DNA of 64,000 bases from Hofstenia miamia (GCA_004352715.1 SCFE01000006.1:2938851-3002850); one strand, 5' to 3'; shown: positions 11,601 to 26,618, counted from the stretch's first letter. Program-made: numbers and translations. The notes: a model not told the origin generated them from the sequence alone.

Positions 11601-14600
11601 TTCTCAAATCTTGATTATATGTTTCAGCAAGATTTTCAACTGTAAATGCTCACGAGAAAGTTTTTAGTGAGCCTTAGATGATTGCAAATTATTGGCAATT
11701 TTTCCTTCTTTTAGAGCATTCAAAAGATTAATCGATTTCCAGTTATTGCAATAATTGAAATATCAATTAATTATTGTTCACTCTTGCAGATAGAGTAGAA
11801 TAAATGCTTAATATATATGATTGTCACAGACATACATTTCATGTGTGGAAGCATCTGTGCTCTGTTGAGGGGGAAGTTTATTCTGGGTGCGCCTCTGGTT
11901 AGACTGTACGGTACATGGTCATATGCAACTTTCTAAAACAGAATATACTTAACATGCTTGATGCTATTTCTACTAGCATAACCTTAAAGTAAAAATCGTT
12001 TTGTTCAAATTTTTTGCAATTTTACTGAATAATCTTAAGAAAAATTGAAAGAATGCAGAATAGACAGATCTATGGGTTTGTGCGCACACCCTTTATGATG
12101 AAGAATTATGTTAAAATTATTCCTGTGCCTGAAGCACAAGAAATGATTAAAAAATTTATAAGGAAAAAATTCTCTGCTGATTTTGATATTTTCATGCTCC
12201 ATAATTCTTACAACGATTTATTTTAATTAACTTAAAATCTAGAAGGGTGACTAATAGAAATGAAAAATTGCATACGATGTCAAATAATTGGGTTAATCAG
12301 AGAAGTATTGATACGACCGGACACACTTACTGATTTTTAAAAATTGACCCACTTAAACCTAACCTGTTTGCCGAATTTATTAGTTTTCAAATACGTATTA
12401 AACTATCCACCTCCATTAACAGTAAAAACAATGTAGTATCAAAATTTCATAGTATGCAAACAGTCTGCTTCCCATCGAATTTGTATTTGTTGCTTACTAT
12501 CAATTGCCATGTAAAAATATTTATGAATTCTTGTCCCGAACCCAAACAATATTGCAAAAAATTGATTTGAGCAATTTCATAAATATAACCTGCATCGTTT
12601 ATATTAAATATTCGTAACAAAATGATTTTGGCCTCTATATTTGATATTTAGTACATTCTATTTCATTTAAAAAATTATGCCGACAATTGAACGTCAAACA
12701 AAAGTATTTGTCATAAATGGTTGTTTCAAATAAATAATGCAATATTACTGATAGGAGATTCGTTAACCCTATATCCTCAAGCATTACTTTAAAGTAACAA
12801 ACTGCTTTGACTAGTTTTTGCAATTTTTACAAGACTGTTAATAAATATTGAAAGCCTTCCAAATACACGCATCTATGGGTTTATGCTAAGAATCATTCCG
12901 GTGCGTAAAGCATATGAATATAAATTGTTTTTCAAAGAGATATCATATTTTTTGTAAAGTTATTTAAATTTGTATCATACCTATTGTTAGTATAATTCAT
13001 ATTTTGCTTTCTGAGTGAAGATAAACTGTGTGAGCTCCGTTCATAAGCGCTGTGCGTAAAAATAAGTGGTCGACGTGTTGTTGGCTTTGGAAAATTCTGA
13101 ATTCTCGCAAAAGTCCTTGGATAGATTCGAGACAGTGTGCAAAGTGGAGATGAAAAAAGGAAACCATTCTCTCTTTTGTGATAATTTCACATTTTCAATA
13201 TATTTATTGGTCCGTGTGTTATAAGTGTTTAGAGATTTTCTTAGGGAACTATCATAGATTTAACGCTTCTAAATACCATGGGGTCTCTAGCGACAGCAAA
13301 CAATAATTTTTAAATGCATGCATTTTTTATAGTTATAACTGTTTTACCATTTTACATCATTATGTTTTAGTCAATCACATCTTTGAAATTTAGGTAGTAA
13401 GTAAAACTGAGTCTTATATTTGGGGTCGCTAGAAGCCCCACTGTAATTATTGGACACTTTTGGTCTGGTACTTAAAAGGTTAATATTCCTAGTAGAAATA
13501 GTGTTAAGTTTAATTTTGGAAAAACTAAGTAGAGTCTTTACCAAAATATCAACAAGCGGTTACCTGATATGATAACATTACCCTCAAGATAAACGTTAAA
13601 ATTGAAACTTAAATTTTACAAATTTTTAATACGAAAAGAAAAGAATAGTTTTGCGGTGATGAGCGGGATACTGCAAAGATAGGTATTTGAAGCCGTTTTC
13701 GAATTCCTTCATGATATGGAGATTTATTATAAAGTACAATACCTGTTGAAATAGTAAATTGAAGAGGATGAAAAGTTATTGTAGATAATCTGTAGAGCAC
13801 ATGGAATCGATTTTCAGAAGATTGGTAAGACTACATATATATGCATACTTCTAAACGTGGGAGTCAACAACAAATATTTTTTTGCTCCTACAATAATACG
13901 AAAATTTTTTTAACGTAATCTAGAATTTCTATTGTCACTTGTATGTTGAAATTTTTGATTTCCAGAATAACATTTGAATTTTATATTAAAAATTCATTTG
14001 GGATTCAAGGTTCTTCTTAGAATGCTTGCGATAACACTTCGAAAGAATAATCTGCAGATCTTAGAATATTCTCAAAATAATGTCAAGATCTTTAGGAATT
14101 TATAAAGGGGGAACTGAACGCTTTTGAATTCTTGTCATGTGAGCGACCTAAAAGCTTTTACATACAAGTGCTTTTATCTTTTGCGTTTTACTAATTAAAT
14201 CATTTGTGAAAAAATCTATAGAAGATGTTCTATTAATGCACTGATACTTGAAGAAATGTATAATTCGCTGGATGTACAAACGTGCAATAGTAACCATGCT
14301 TTGAATATAATTCCGCAAATAGCTTATTATGTGCATTAAAACATTTAACAACTTAAGATGATTAGTAATGTTTTTCAGTACCTCATGATTAGAGTAATGT
14401 ATCTTGCACTAAGACATCAAAGTTCTGATATGTTTTACAGGAAATTGATACCATTCCATTTTCCACACATGTGAGCCGCAATTGCAAAAAGATTACAAGG
14501 AACTTGCCAAAGTTATATATACTTCAAGGTGCCTTTTGAAAATTTGTTTTATCCTAGTTTCAAAGTTTCAAAAATACCAAAAACATATCTTTTAATTTTA

Positions 14601-15574
14601 TTACTAGTTGAACGAGAGGACTAAGTCGGAGCATAAACAATAGGTGAGTGATATTTCATTTGAGTGGAAAAATATCATGATTAAAGTGAAAGCTATGATT
14701 TTTTTCAAAAGTGTAATTCTCTGAAAGATTTGATTAAAAATGAATTTGCTTTGCCACACCACATTATCTAAACATACCTTAAAAGACCGAATAGGTCAGT
14801 TGATCAATGAACACTTTAAGCGGAAAATAATGAGTTTCACTCATCAATGGATTGATAATTTTTTATTTATATAAGTTCAAAAATATGGATATGAATAAAA
14901 TTATTTAATGAGACCATTGTTGTCATACAGTGTGACTTAAAATTAGGCTTACAGATATTAAACTATTTTTTATATTGTTGAACATACTTTCTAATCACAA
15001 GCAATATAAAATACTCCTCAGAGTATAAATCCAACCTACATAAACCGCTTTTTTCTTGTTAATTGTAATTTATTTTATTCCTGTAAAATCAACTTTTTAC
15101 TTAATGATATATATATATATTTATTTCAGGATTAATGACGAACAAATACATCAAGAGAAAAGGAAATGGATATTAAACAACATTGGAAATCTGAAAATGC
15201 CGACATGATACGTACAACTTGGCAAGAAACTTTAACACTGCTCTGCCTTCACGATAAACAATATTTCGTCTAAGAAATACATATTTTAGTTTTCCAAATA
15301 ATCTAGTTAAGAACTTTAAATATTAAATGATAACTGTAAACCTACTTTATATACATGTATACATATATATTTATATATATATGTATATATATATTTAACC
15401 ATTCTCCATTCGAAATCATCATCAGAATACAGAATTTGTGGGAATAATATTTACAAAATACTACTCTCTAAATTATGTTTAAATTTTCATGCACTTAAAA
15501 TATATTTAAAATGCTCATATATCTTTGTTATGGTTCTAAATTATTATAGCTTCTGCAATCTTTGTATTTTTTTA
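11601..15574. other. Gene-poor stretch with a dispersed repeat
   Basis: Two diverged copies of one repeat lie at about 11940-12170 and 12750-12925, sharing 'tttttgcaattttac', 'atctatgggttt' and 'attcctgtgcctgaagca'-like pieces. A third is at 37690-37880. Open frames here (12635-12823, 13609-13800, 14148-14351, all minus) have no recognisable domain. No RNA gene was identified. Confidence 0.45.
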
Positions 15575-15960
15575 GCATGATGTTGATTCATTTGATGACC
15601 TGATAGATGTTAATTGATTGTACGAAATATTGCATTCTTCACAAGTACATTTATAGACAAGTGAGACAGCTAGTATTATTTCGATAGAATTTTTGTTTTT
15701 AGAAATGTCTGACGTTTTCTTTGATTACAAAATTTGTGTTAACTTAGGTAATTTTCATCGTGTATTATATTTAATATATAATAGTTTCTAATATATTGGT
15801 ATTTTATCTTCATTTACTTGGTTACATTCAATAGACTTTGAAGTGAGAGCTTGGTTTACAATATTCTTAATCAATTTATTTGGATAGCCCTTCTTTTCAA
15901 ATATTTCATATAGTTCAATTATCGATTCAATCATATTATAATAAACTTTCTGTTACTAAA
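15575..15960 (-). pseudogene. Second Penelope-like element fragment
   Basis: Minus-strand reading gives NKLIKNIVNQA, then a run ending VYKCTCEECNISYNQ. PLEs carry a similar Cys-x-Cys-x2-Cys cluster just before the (Y)IGQT motif of the GIY-YIG domain, where this copy has YNQ. Several stops interrupt it and no RT motif remains. Same strand as the 1.8-3.1 kb PLE but not obviously the same copy. Confidence 0.45.
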
Positions 15961-18900
15961 AGCATTCTTATGATATATTAAATTGTAAATGTCTGTCAAT
16001 TGGTTTCCATACATACAAAAATTTATATATATATATATATAATTTCGGTCAAAGTCACGTCGGAAAATAATTAATGAGTTCGAGGTAGACCTTCAAAAAA
16101 ATTTAAAGATGGATCGTATCAGGAATAACTTTAAACGTCACCTTCCTTTGAAGTAATCTTAGATCATTTTCCCACTTTAAGTTAGACATTAAATTTATAA
16201 AACGTTTGAATTGATATGATGCAAGGGCGTATCCCATGCTCCAGAATTCGTATTTTATTAACAAATTGAACACGAGGAAGTTTTCAAGAGAACATACGAT
16301 CTTTGTTGAAAAAATTTATCAATCACATCATTATTTTATAGGGAAGATTAGCCAACAAAGAGTGACGTAATCATTAAAGGCTTTAGTAATATTAAATAAT
16401 AATTTAGAAGCATAAACTTGATGCATGTTTAGTGATATATAGATTAATAACTTTTAACTGAATGAACAACGTACTGAGGTTTCTCCGATATCCAATTGCA
16501 TAAGAGAGAACTTACTCGGTCATAGAAGATATATAAATAACATTAACAATTCTCAACTCAAAGTTCTGCATTTTATGAATATCAAGGAAGAAACCGGAGA
16601 CTTAAGTTCCACCCTTAGAAAAATTGTTTGGATTTTTTGCAAAAATGTTGCTAAAATTTTGTGTTTTTTTAAATTTTTCGATTATGGACTATTTAATACA
16701 ATTTTGTTAAAATTCATTCATTTTAGAACAGATGATGATAACGTTTTGTGTCAAAAATGTTCAAACACTTGTAAGTAAACAATATGAATAAACATGTAAT
16801 CACAACTGCACATGCGTACATCAAATTTTAGTCAAGAAAAACACTTCACTAATAAGTCAAAATGAAATTGATATTATCTGATGGAAAATTTTGGATTAAA
16901 CATTCAATTGTAAAATATAGTTATAAGAACACAATGAATGAAGTTCAATAGCAATAAATCATTTATTTTTTATATGCAGCAAGTTGTTGCACAAACCTAA
17001 GCAACTTTTACAAAAAGTCGTATTTTCATTAATAACTTCTTTATAGTTTAAATTTAATGTACTATAACTCACGAAATAATAGAGAAATCCAAAATAGAAA
17101 TCTGTCTCTCCAGATTTATATCACCTGGAGTAGTTGAATTGTTTGTTGCTAGCATTTGATTTTGACATTCGGACATATGCACATGAAGAATTGACAGGAT
17201 TAAAAATCTTTTAAAAAAATTAAGAGTTATCAAATGAAAATAGGAAAAATAGTTTAAAATGTTACATCAAACGCGCTAAATTAATATCTGGAGTTTAATA
17301 TTTTATTCTTTGCCTGCTATTTATTTTCTGGGAATCAATCAGAACATCTTGTAGTGACGTGCAGGCATTGGTACTACCCATGGTTACCAGGTTTTAACCG
17401 CCCACACCCGCGGCAGGACGGTCGTGCATAATTATTTCATATCATGTGCATTTTAAATATGATTTTCTTTCGAAAACATATACTATAATTAAAATGCAAA
17501 TTGTGTCGAAATTTTATTGAAAATTTTAGTAGCAGCAAAGAAAATTTCAATCTCGAGTACAGGTGGGCACCGGTAATAAATTTTTATTTGTCGGGCGGGT
17601 CAGCATTAAAAAACTCTTCTTGCACATCATTAACTTCCTTTTTAATGTGAAGAATTTACGCAAGCAAAAAAATTTGTTTAAACCAATTTAAAATGGCCAA
17701 TAATATTTACAATAATGCAAAAATAAACTTAATGAAAAAAGTTAACAGAAATGAAAATAAGATTTTATATTATCTCAGGAAATATTTGAAAATATATATC
17801 TAAAAAATCAAATATACTATAAAAGACCACCATTTTATTTTTGTAAATAGTGTCATTATTATACATTTATTATGATTTGAAGTATGCAACTAAAGTCCTT
17901 AATACTACTACAATATAAAAATAACTAAAATTCTTATTTATATATTTTCACTATTAAAAATTGGTTTTAAAAAATTATCAATATTTTTTCATTCAAAGCA
18001 TGCGTCACATGCAGACCCATCCATCTTTTCAAAACCTAGTTGCACCACAGGACACCAGAACAAATCAATCAGGTCAATCGTTGAGCATTCGATAAAACAG
18101 GACAATATTTTTCATACTCTAAGCTAAATTTTCCTCAAATTCGCGCTAATATGACATTAAGTTTCTTAATATTAACAATAATATCAATTGTATTCTTAAG
18201 TATTCCAGCAATGTAATCTAACTAATCGACATCAACAGCGCGTTATGGGTAAAAATTTACAATTATTAGCCAACGAATTTCAGTTTAATCACTAAAATAT
18301 ATATTGCCATTCATTAAGGCATTAAGATTTTGTAGCAATAAAATGTAAATTACATACATGTCACAATCAATTAAATGTAACTATTTAAATACATTAATAA
18401 AGGATAGGTGGGTTGTAGATCAAAGTAGGTTACCCAATTGCCACTCTGTTCACAATGTCCTACATATTTGCTGATAATCACAAAAACCTGTTATCACAAA
18501 TATTTCATCGCCAAATAAATCCATTAGTAGCATTGAGCGTAAAGAAATAAGTCGTTGCCCAGGGGTTCTTTGCAATCGATTATCAATGTTTCTTAAAAGA
18601 CTGATTGAATTGTTAGATTAAATGAATTGATAACTTAGCAAATTAATCATTTATTATATTTTAAATTTAATCAAATCTGGTGTTTTGATTCCGATGAAAT
18701 TATTTACGTGTAAGGCATGCAAATTTACTTAATAAACAAATAAATAGTACATACTAAGCAATCTATACATTTTGTAAACTTCTATCAGATGTTTGTGTTT
18801 TAGCAGACAAATGAGGTTAAAATCTGAACAAATTAAATATATTTACATATCAGTAGGGGGTAGCTAATAATTGGGAACACCCCTAGTATGTTGGCAATTC

Positions 18901-21900
18901 ATCTTGCTAACACAGATGTGCATTTAGTGGAAGGGTGGAAGGGAGGAAGTTTAATTGAAAATTCAGTTAGTGCTATACCAATTTACAATTTTACATTGAA
19001 GCACTGATAACTAAGAGTGTTGTTTAGAATTGTACAATTCTTTGAACTAATATTTTGGTGCAAAATTTGGTTCTTAGAAATGTTAATTGACGTAATCATT
19101 CTCAGTTAAGGCTTAAAAGCATTCAATGCATTTTATTTTCATCAAATAAACAATAATATTAAGGTATAATTTAGTGATAACCTTGAAACCTTGAAGGTAT
19201 CCTATTTAAATTTCGCCCTGCCTTAGTGTATTGTGGTTCTACAAGTTTAATTATTCAATAAATACATTACATCTCGTTTGTTATATATATTTTAAGTATT
19301 TTAGATGGTAAATTATAGCATTCCCTGAATAAAATACTAGAGGACAAAGTCAATCTGAAACATCAACATTTGAGCAAACGATCTTTTATCAATTCATAAG
19401 CTATTTTTAATAAATTCACTGAAATGGATACAACAATATACAACAAAAATAAGTGGAATTTGTTGTTCAATTTTGTTTTAAATTTTATCAGGGAATGAAT
19501 ACGAAGGCCTTTCATGAAATATGGAATGTCACATGAGAAATAGCAATTCCAATACTATGAAGTGTTGAAGAGTTTTTATTATCTATGGGAAAGATTTGAA
19601 AATATACTTAAGGAAACGCATATGCTATGAAGCATATAAGTTAACCACTTTATTTTGTAAATAGTGTCATTATGATATTATGATTAGTCCTTAATACTAC
19701 TGCAATAGTAAAATAACTATGAATTTCAAAGATGCAAATTTTTGAGCTTTTAAGTTGTTCCTTAAATCTGTTAAAGTTCTTTCACCCTAACAATTATAAA
19801 TGACCCGAGATACTCTATGAGAAATTGGGAATCTTGACTCACAAAATTCGTGCATCTTCGGAAATATTTACTTTATATACTTTGTTTTCTGCTTATTTTG
19901 GTAACTTGGCATTTTTAGATACCATCCGAATGAAGCAATGTACATAGGCATGTATTGTATATATGATATATATTCATGCATCTTAAACTCTCATATGCAA
20001 ATATTTTGTTCTTAGAGATTCCTGAATCTGAGGTCAAAATGACATTTTCTATTATTATATATTGACATTCATTAATTGAGCGTTTTTAGGTATGCAACTT
20101 CTATACGCTTAGAGGTAAGAACATGTTATTTTTGTCTTCGTTTAATACTTTTATTATGCTTGCTATCGGGCACATAAACCCCTAGAAAAATATTGGGCTT
20201 CCAAATTTCTTTCACCGTAACCCTATAACAGGCCTACAGTGATTTACAAATGAGCCAACAATTTAAATTCGAAAGAAGACTTTTCCCAAATATAGAGCCA
20301 GACCCATTTCCAAATATGTAAAAATGAAATTAACTCTGTATATATTTGCTTCTATATAAGAAATATTTTAGAAATACGCTTCCTTGTATGTGTAAATGAT
20401 GTCTCAATTCTTAGAAATGAATTCAAAAGTATGGAAATTTAATAAGAAATTTTTAAGCTTTCACAAATTTAATGTTACAGACAATTCTTGCAAATTTGCT
20501 GCTCATTCAACATTATGGGTGACAGGTTCCTTCAATCGCATAGGCCAAGTTTAAATTTTCTGATTTTCATATACAATTGCTTTCAATTGCATTATCCTTA
20601 CAACCGCAAGTGTAAGCCATGTGAACATAAGACAATAAAAGGCTCACTGATAATGGAATGTGACAAAATCCCTTTTGGGATGGAGTAGAAAACTCGCGAC
20701 CCTAGAGAAGCTTGGGAATAGCACAGCACGTTCTCTTAACTGCTAGAAATAGTTCTTAACTATTAAATTTTAATATTTTTTATTTGCTTTCTGTTGAAAA
20801 ATATTTTTTTGAAAACTTGGATAAAATTGCATCTAACCAAGCTTTGCTTGGACTAAATGAATACTACGTCGATCGAACTAAGAAGTTTCTCATCATTGAT
20901 GCTCTCTAATGCAGGTATATCGCTATGATTAAAGAAGCTGTGCTTGAAATAATAATTTTATTATAAATTATAAACATTGTGGTCTGGTTTACTAACGGAT
21001 ATTTAAAGTAGATTTTTTAAAAATAAGCATAAGAATCCTTACTAACACTTTTGTGTGATATTAACATATACATATTTTCAAGAATGTTGCCTATAAGTAG
21101 TATTATTTTGGACTTTACATTTTTTATATTGACTGAGATGGAGAAAATGCAAGAAATTCTACATTGTTTATGATTACATATTTATCATGCAAAAAAAATA
21201 AAATAGGTTTAGTTACTTCTGATTGGCTAATTTTTGTTTATATAAACTCTACTAAAATCAAATATTTCATTTAAGGCAAGTAAGTATTACTTTGATATAT
21301 TTTGAATTGAAGGTAATGCTTTAGCAAAAAGTAATCTGTCAAAATTTAGCCGTCACATGAGCATTGCGAAGGTGTTTATTTTATATTTCTGATTTAGGAT
21401 GAAATATTAGACTGCTTCGGATAAAATCATTTTTAAAAATTCCAAATAATAACGTAACAGTTTGCTTTTCTAAATAAAATATACTTTGGATTTTTTTAAA
21501 TTATGATTTTTTTGCGAGTATTAATTGTGACCTACGCAATCTCACACGGAAATCGAGGAAACTATCAAAGCTTTCCATTCAATTCCAGGGGATCACTTTC
21601 TTAAACAAATCCGTCTTCTTTTTTACTATTGTCAAGCCGTCATTGACAACGATGGTGAATATGTGTTGAATACATACTAATTTTTTTATTTGTTGCACGA
21701 GCATTAATTATGATTTTTCAAAATTTTGTAGTTCTCGAAATACATTATATTTCACTGTAATATTTTTCAATTTTGAGACTTAGATAATGAAATTTTGTTC
21801 CATGTCAAAATCAGACTATACTTTAAAAATAGCAGATATATTTAAGTGGGCTCATTACTCTCTGGTCATCCCAAATAATACTCTATTGAAAAAAACAATT

Positions 21901-22871
21901 TTGTTTTCTTGCTAAAGTAAAATGAAGAAGTGCTAGAAAAAACTTGTTTTTGAAATTTCATTTCAACTGGCAATATTATTTTGCTTTACTAATCAAAATG
22001 CAAAATAAGCAATTTTATCTTGCAATATTTCTAATACAAATATATACGCTTAAAAAATCTGAGCATTTAGATATTGATAATACATTTATTATTTGCTTTG
22101 AGTATAACTGTAAATAGTATTTTAAGCTGAGTAAAATTGTACTTGCTAAGTGGTGCAAATTAAAAGTTCATAAAATATTTCTACAAATAAATTAAAGCGA
22201 AATATATGTTAGCTAAAATCTCTTGAATTTTATTGAACGATAACTATATATATAAATATATTTAAAGATTTAGTTAAATATAAGAACTTAACGTCAGAAA
22301 TTTAATCAATATTTACATAAATGTTTTACCTTACACTAAATTTGATCATATTTAATTAATAATCATTGTTGTGAAAAAATATTTTATGCAAGTTAATAAA
22401 GTTAATATAAAAGTAAGATGATAAAAAATTTAATCTTCTATATATACATGTACCTATATAAACGTATATATATATGTACGTATGTACATTTATTTCGCTT
22501 TAATTCTTAGAAAAAGTTTTAATGTAAAATGGTACAGAAATTTTTCTATAAGAAAACAGAAAATTCCACTTAACATACTATTACTAGCAGTATATATGAA
22601 AGATCTTTTAAAAACTACTGCATTGTAATTGAGCATAATAATTTTACTTTGAGTTTGTATATTTCAGAATTGAAATTCACTATGCAGTGGATGGCTGATG
22701 TCATCAAAATTTTTATAAGTGATTGCATCAAACGTTTTCCTGAAACCTGTGTATATTTGATAACTATACAAAATTTTATCAATTTTTCTAATTTTTCAAG
22801 GCCTTCTAAGCAGGTTTGTTGATTTTTAGAAATAGCTGGGCCCTATACTTCTGATGTATATAAACAAATTA

Positions 22872-22875
<4 letters not shown>
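15961..22875. other. Gene-poor AT-rich stretch
   Basis: No gene is supported. The 67- and 66-codon frames at 16575-16778 and 20488-20688 (+) have no recognised domain. About 17555-17600 ('caggtgggcaccggtaa', then 'gtcgggcgggtcagc') and 17388-17420 ('ccgcccacacccgcggcagg') are GC-rich islets resembling hAT transposon ends (CAGGGGTGGGCA-type), but no paired end was found. 18130-18215 is a second copy of the 9165-9245 repeat. Confidence 0.4.
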
Positions 22876-22906
<31 letters not shown>

Positions 22907-22910
22907 NTAT
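22874..22910. repeat. (TA)n microsatellite containing a single N
   Basis: About 32 bp of TA interrupted by one N at 22907. A lone N within or next to a simple repeat suggests a scaffold or contig join of unknown true length. Confidence 0.9.
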
Positions 22911-22937
22911 CGAAAACATATTTTTACTTTTCTGCAT

Positions 22938-23066
22938 CTAACTGAGTAAGAAAGAAAGATATGCGCTTAATTGCATAATTAACTTTCTTGACAATACTTT
23001 GAACATGTTTACTCTATTTAGGCTTTTATCAATATGTAAGCCTAAATATTGATATGTATCTACATT
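22938..23066 (-). pseudogene. LINE reverse transcriptase C-terminal fragment
   Basis: The minus strand reads NVDTYQYLGLHIDKSLNRV followed by MFKVLSRKLIMQLSAYLSF up to a stop. This is the YLGxxIDxxLxxxxHxxxxxxK block found after the palm domain in Jockey/CR1-type LINE RTs. The upstream part (to about 23240) is too decayed to read. Dead fragment. Confidence 0.6.
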
Positions 23067-23570
23067 TTAGTTTCATTCCATAATCAATTCTTACTGCAAA
23101 ATTCGTTTCCTCATTTAAAGCACTCTTCTAAATATTATGATGTACAATTACAAGTTAAAATGCTTTCGAAATATTAATTTGCAAATTTCGATTTCCCGAT
23201 TCATGATAGTTGACATACAAGCTTTCTAGCAAAAGGCAGAAATTTTGCTTTTTATTAACACGCTTGTTGTTTTTCATTCTTCGGTATACCTCATATACGG
23301 ATTTCTGACCTATGTTTTCTGAGCTAGAGGATTGCGTTTAGTTTTTATTTTTGCGGATTTTGTTTACAATTTCCGTTTATTTCGTTAAGATTTTTACAGC
23401 TCTTGTAACATAAACTCTTCACTTAAGAGAAAGAAATTCATTTCAACCATTGCAACGGTTGTCGTAAAATAGTACTCGCAACACCACAGCAGCATTCCAC
23501 AAATACTTTCATTTCCATTTAAAATGCTAACACATATTTATTTTTTTAGTGCACACCAGAGCTGCAACCG

Positions 23571-23640
23571 TGCCTGGTTTTTGGAAGCACGGCCCGGCAC
23601 GGCACGGTGGATTTTAGGCACGGCCCGGCACCGCATAGTA
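23571..23640. repeat. GC-rich CGGCA-repeat islet, possible hAT-type end
   Basis: 'cagagctgcaaccgtgcc' is followed by iterations of 'cggcccggcacggcacgg' in otherwise very AT-rich DNA. A start of CAGNGNTGC resembles hAT terminal repeats, but the opposite end was not found, so the mobile-element reading is tentative. Confidence 0.4.
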
Positions 23641-25656
23641 TTTCAGCACTATCTAATTCTTGTGCAAATCAAACGAATACAAGTGTAATTTTTGTATTTT
23701 TGTTTGACAAATTTACGGTAAATGTTGGCTAAAAACAACTTTGTTGAAAAAAACATCTTTTACGCCAGATTCCTAAAACACAAACATGCATTCCGATTTT
23801 AAATAAACACATTAATGTAATGTGTCTCACAAATAAACACCAAAATATTCATATTTACTAGAATTAAACAGTGAAAAACAAAAAATTTTATTTTTAAAAA
23901 AAGTGTTGATATAAGGTTTACTTAATCTAATTGAATGTACCCATATTAACTAGTGCGTGCATAACTTGAAACGTCAAATTCACACGAACTTTGTAAGAAC
24001 TATACGCACTTGCAAAGCCTTAACAGTAGTATTTTAAGCACAGGTAATGTTTAGCAAAGCAATTTTTTTGGAACATCGCAAAATGAAAACTAATTTGAAT
24101 TTTATTATGAAAATGTTTAAAATCTAATAGTAACATAGCATTTAATTAATGGAACAATAAAATTATTACAATAATATCATGTTATCTTATAAGTTGCTCA
24201 ATAGAAAATCGTAATTTTATATCTTAAAACATTGCGTTATTATCATAGAACGCACGTCTGCAAAGTACAATTAAAGAAAGTAACGGCTTGCAAAGACTTT
24301 AGATGCGTTTAAATGTGTAATGTACTTTTAAAGTAATTAACGTACTGGTTTACATGGGTTTCCTATTCTAAGAGTATGGACATTTAAATGATAGTAACTA
24401 ATATATTAGAAAACGCTTACTATAAACTTAGAAGCATTAAATTACGTTCATTAATTTATTCATTTTGTACTAAATATGCCTCACGACAGTTCGACAAAAA
24501 TCGCAAAACAAACATAATATCTAATACATCTCTAAGCAATGATGTCAAATTCTGCAAAAAATCAAGCACAAATTATGTGGCATTACGAAAATATGAATAT
24601 TTTTGTTGTATTCTAAAAATTCTCGCAATGTAATTTCTATACAAATCTATTTCTTAGAATCTTTTGTATTATTTAACATTTCGCGAATGCAAACGATTCA
24701 AATATATAGAGAGGATAGTAAGCAAGCTTGTTAGAACATTGTAATAAAATTATGATATATTTTTTTTGCCCCCTCCCACATTAACTTGGCCTTCTACATA
24801 TTTGATGATAAGTACTATATATTTTCCTTTTATCGAATTAGGAATTGGAAATTTTGCATGTACAAAAAATTTTTTGTATTTCCTTGAAAATATAATTAAC
24901 CTTAAACTATCTAGCGTTTATTATAAATGATAAACCGTTTTCCCAAAATTTCAATGACAGAGTTGGGTCCTAAATTTAAATCAAAAAAGAAAACGAAGAC
25001 TTTTCTCTATCACTTGGTACTTTCAGATCGAGCATAGCGTTAATTGTTTTTGAGTTATAGGAGTTTAAAATTGTTTTTACAATCATGATAAACCTTCAAA
25101 ACTCCACAGGCAGCTTAAAGGTTAAATAAGAATTTTTGCTTAGTGTCATATGTCTCTGTATAAAATACAAAAACTTATGAGCCGTAACTTTCATTTTCCC
25201 AACTTCAAATCAAACAGTGAGCTTATTATAAATCAGTAAATATAAAAATGCCCTTTTTCGCTTTTCTTTACAATCTTCATTTTACAATATGGTTTGTAAG
25301 TATGCTGAGCTTCTGAATGTGATGACTGAAATAAATCATACATCTGGACCCAAGATTAAAGATAATTTTTTAAATATGTCTACATCACTATAAAATCAAG
25401 ATAGAAAAATAAAAATACTACTAAAATAAAAACAACAAAAATTGGTTGACCAATTTTTATTAAAGCTGCAAATAAAGAAAAACTACTTAATAAACAACGA
25501 AAAGTAACATCAATAATTCTAGATTTATTACTCATGGAATATATTTATGATTCCTTTAGTGTAGTTGATTGTAAAATGTTTATTTGCTGCATTTGCAGTA
25601 CTGACGATGATTCATAGCAATCCAAACCTATAAAAAATTTTTAACTGCGGTACACA

Positions 25657-25693
<37 letters not shown>

Positions 25694-26205
25694 GTGTACA
25701 ATACAACAAAGTGAAATGCTAAATTTATAATATATATTATATTACATGTATTAAATTGAGCTGAAACAGTATGTAATGAACACATTTCTGAATCACCAAT
25801 TCATGTTGAATGCTGCCGCCTAAATTTTAGTCAAAAAGAATATAAAAAATTGATGCGTATCTTTTACTTAGTTACTGATATGTTTTCCGGTCACCATGAA
25901 GTACTCAGCAAATTTAGGTTAGAAAAAATACTTCCTTAAGAGTAAATAATCCACGATCACATACATTTATTTGCAGCAGCATTTCCTATACTTGTTTTCA
26001 CCGAGCACAAAATTTAGAAAAAAATTGAAAATTTGCGCTGTTACACAGACAAGACACAATAGTTGAAGTCACCGACATGCTAAGCACATTTACCGATTTC
26101 CTACACTGAGCTCAACACATACATTAACACACACATTTATTATTATTATATTTTATATATTTAGTTTGTAGTTTAAATGTATATTTTAGTACATATATTA
26201 ATTGA
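23641..26205. other. Non-coding AT-rich stretch
   Basis: No gene is supported. The 81-codon frame at 24388-24633 (+) has no recognised domain. A (TA)n tract of about 28 bp lies near 25662-25690. Confidence 0.45.
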
Positions 26206-26220
26206 CTATTATTATTATTA

Positions 26221-26251
<31 letters not shown>

Positions 26252-26252
26252 C
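26206..26252. repeat. (TTA)n microsatellite
   Basis: Run of TTA/TAT triplets directly upstream of receptor copy B. It reads as poly-Leu or poly-Asn in open frames, which should not be taken as protein. Confidence 0.95.
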
Positions 26253-26295
26253 AAATAGTTTTAGCAACAAACTTGCACTTGCTCTTATTATTGCA

Positions 26296-26568
26296 ATGTT
26301 AAATGTCACAAAACGCGATGCGCATGTTTACGTCAAATTAGAAGAGTATGTGACTTCACTTGGCGTTATTACTGCTGTTATTGGAATATTTTTAAACTTC
26401 TGCTCATATCATACTGCAAGATATTTAAAGCAGCGAAATTCATCGGTTACACTCATTCAGTGCCTTGCAATCTGGGATTCAGTTTCAATTTTTCAAGATG
26501 GTATTCTCAATTTGGGTGGAAATTTAATAAATTTTAAAGTGGACAATTTCAGCACATTAACATGCAAG
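26296..26568 (+). CDS. Copy B receptor exon 1 (N-terminus, TM1, TM2)
   Basis: 91 codons from ATG to a phase-0 donor AAG|GTATGT. The ATG is preferred because copy C has an ATG at the same place, while everything upstream is TTA repeat. Motifs: NVTK sequon near the start, TM1 with TSLGVITAVIGIFLNFCS, TM2 with VTLIQCLAIWDSVSIF, and Cys90. Confidence 0.8.
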
Positions 26569-26586
26569 GTATGTTCTGTTGAATGT

Positions 26587-26618
<32 letters not shown>

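Noticed and set aside
26221-26295. Poly-Leu and poly-Asn extensions of open frames near receptor copy B
   Set aside because: They are translations of the (TTA)n microsatellite; copy C supports a start at the ATG corresponding to 26296.
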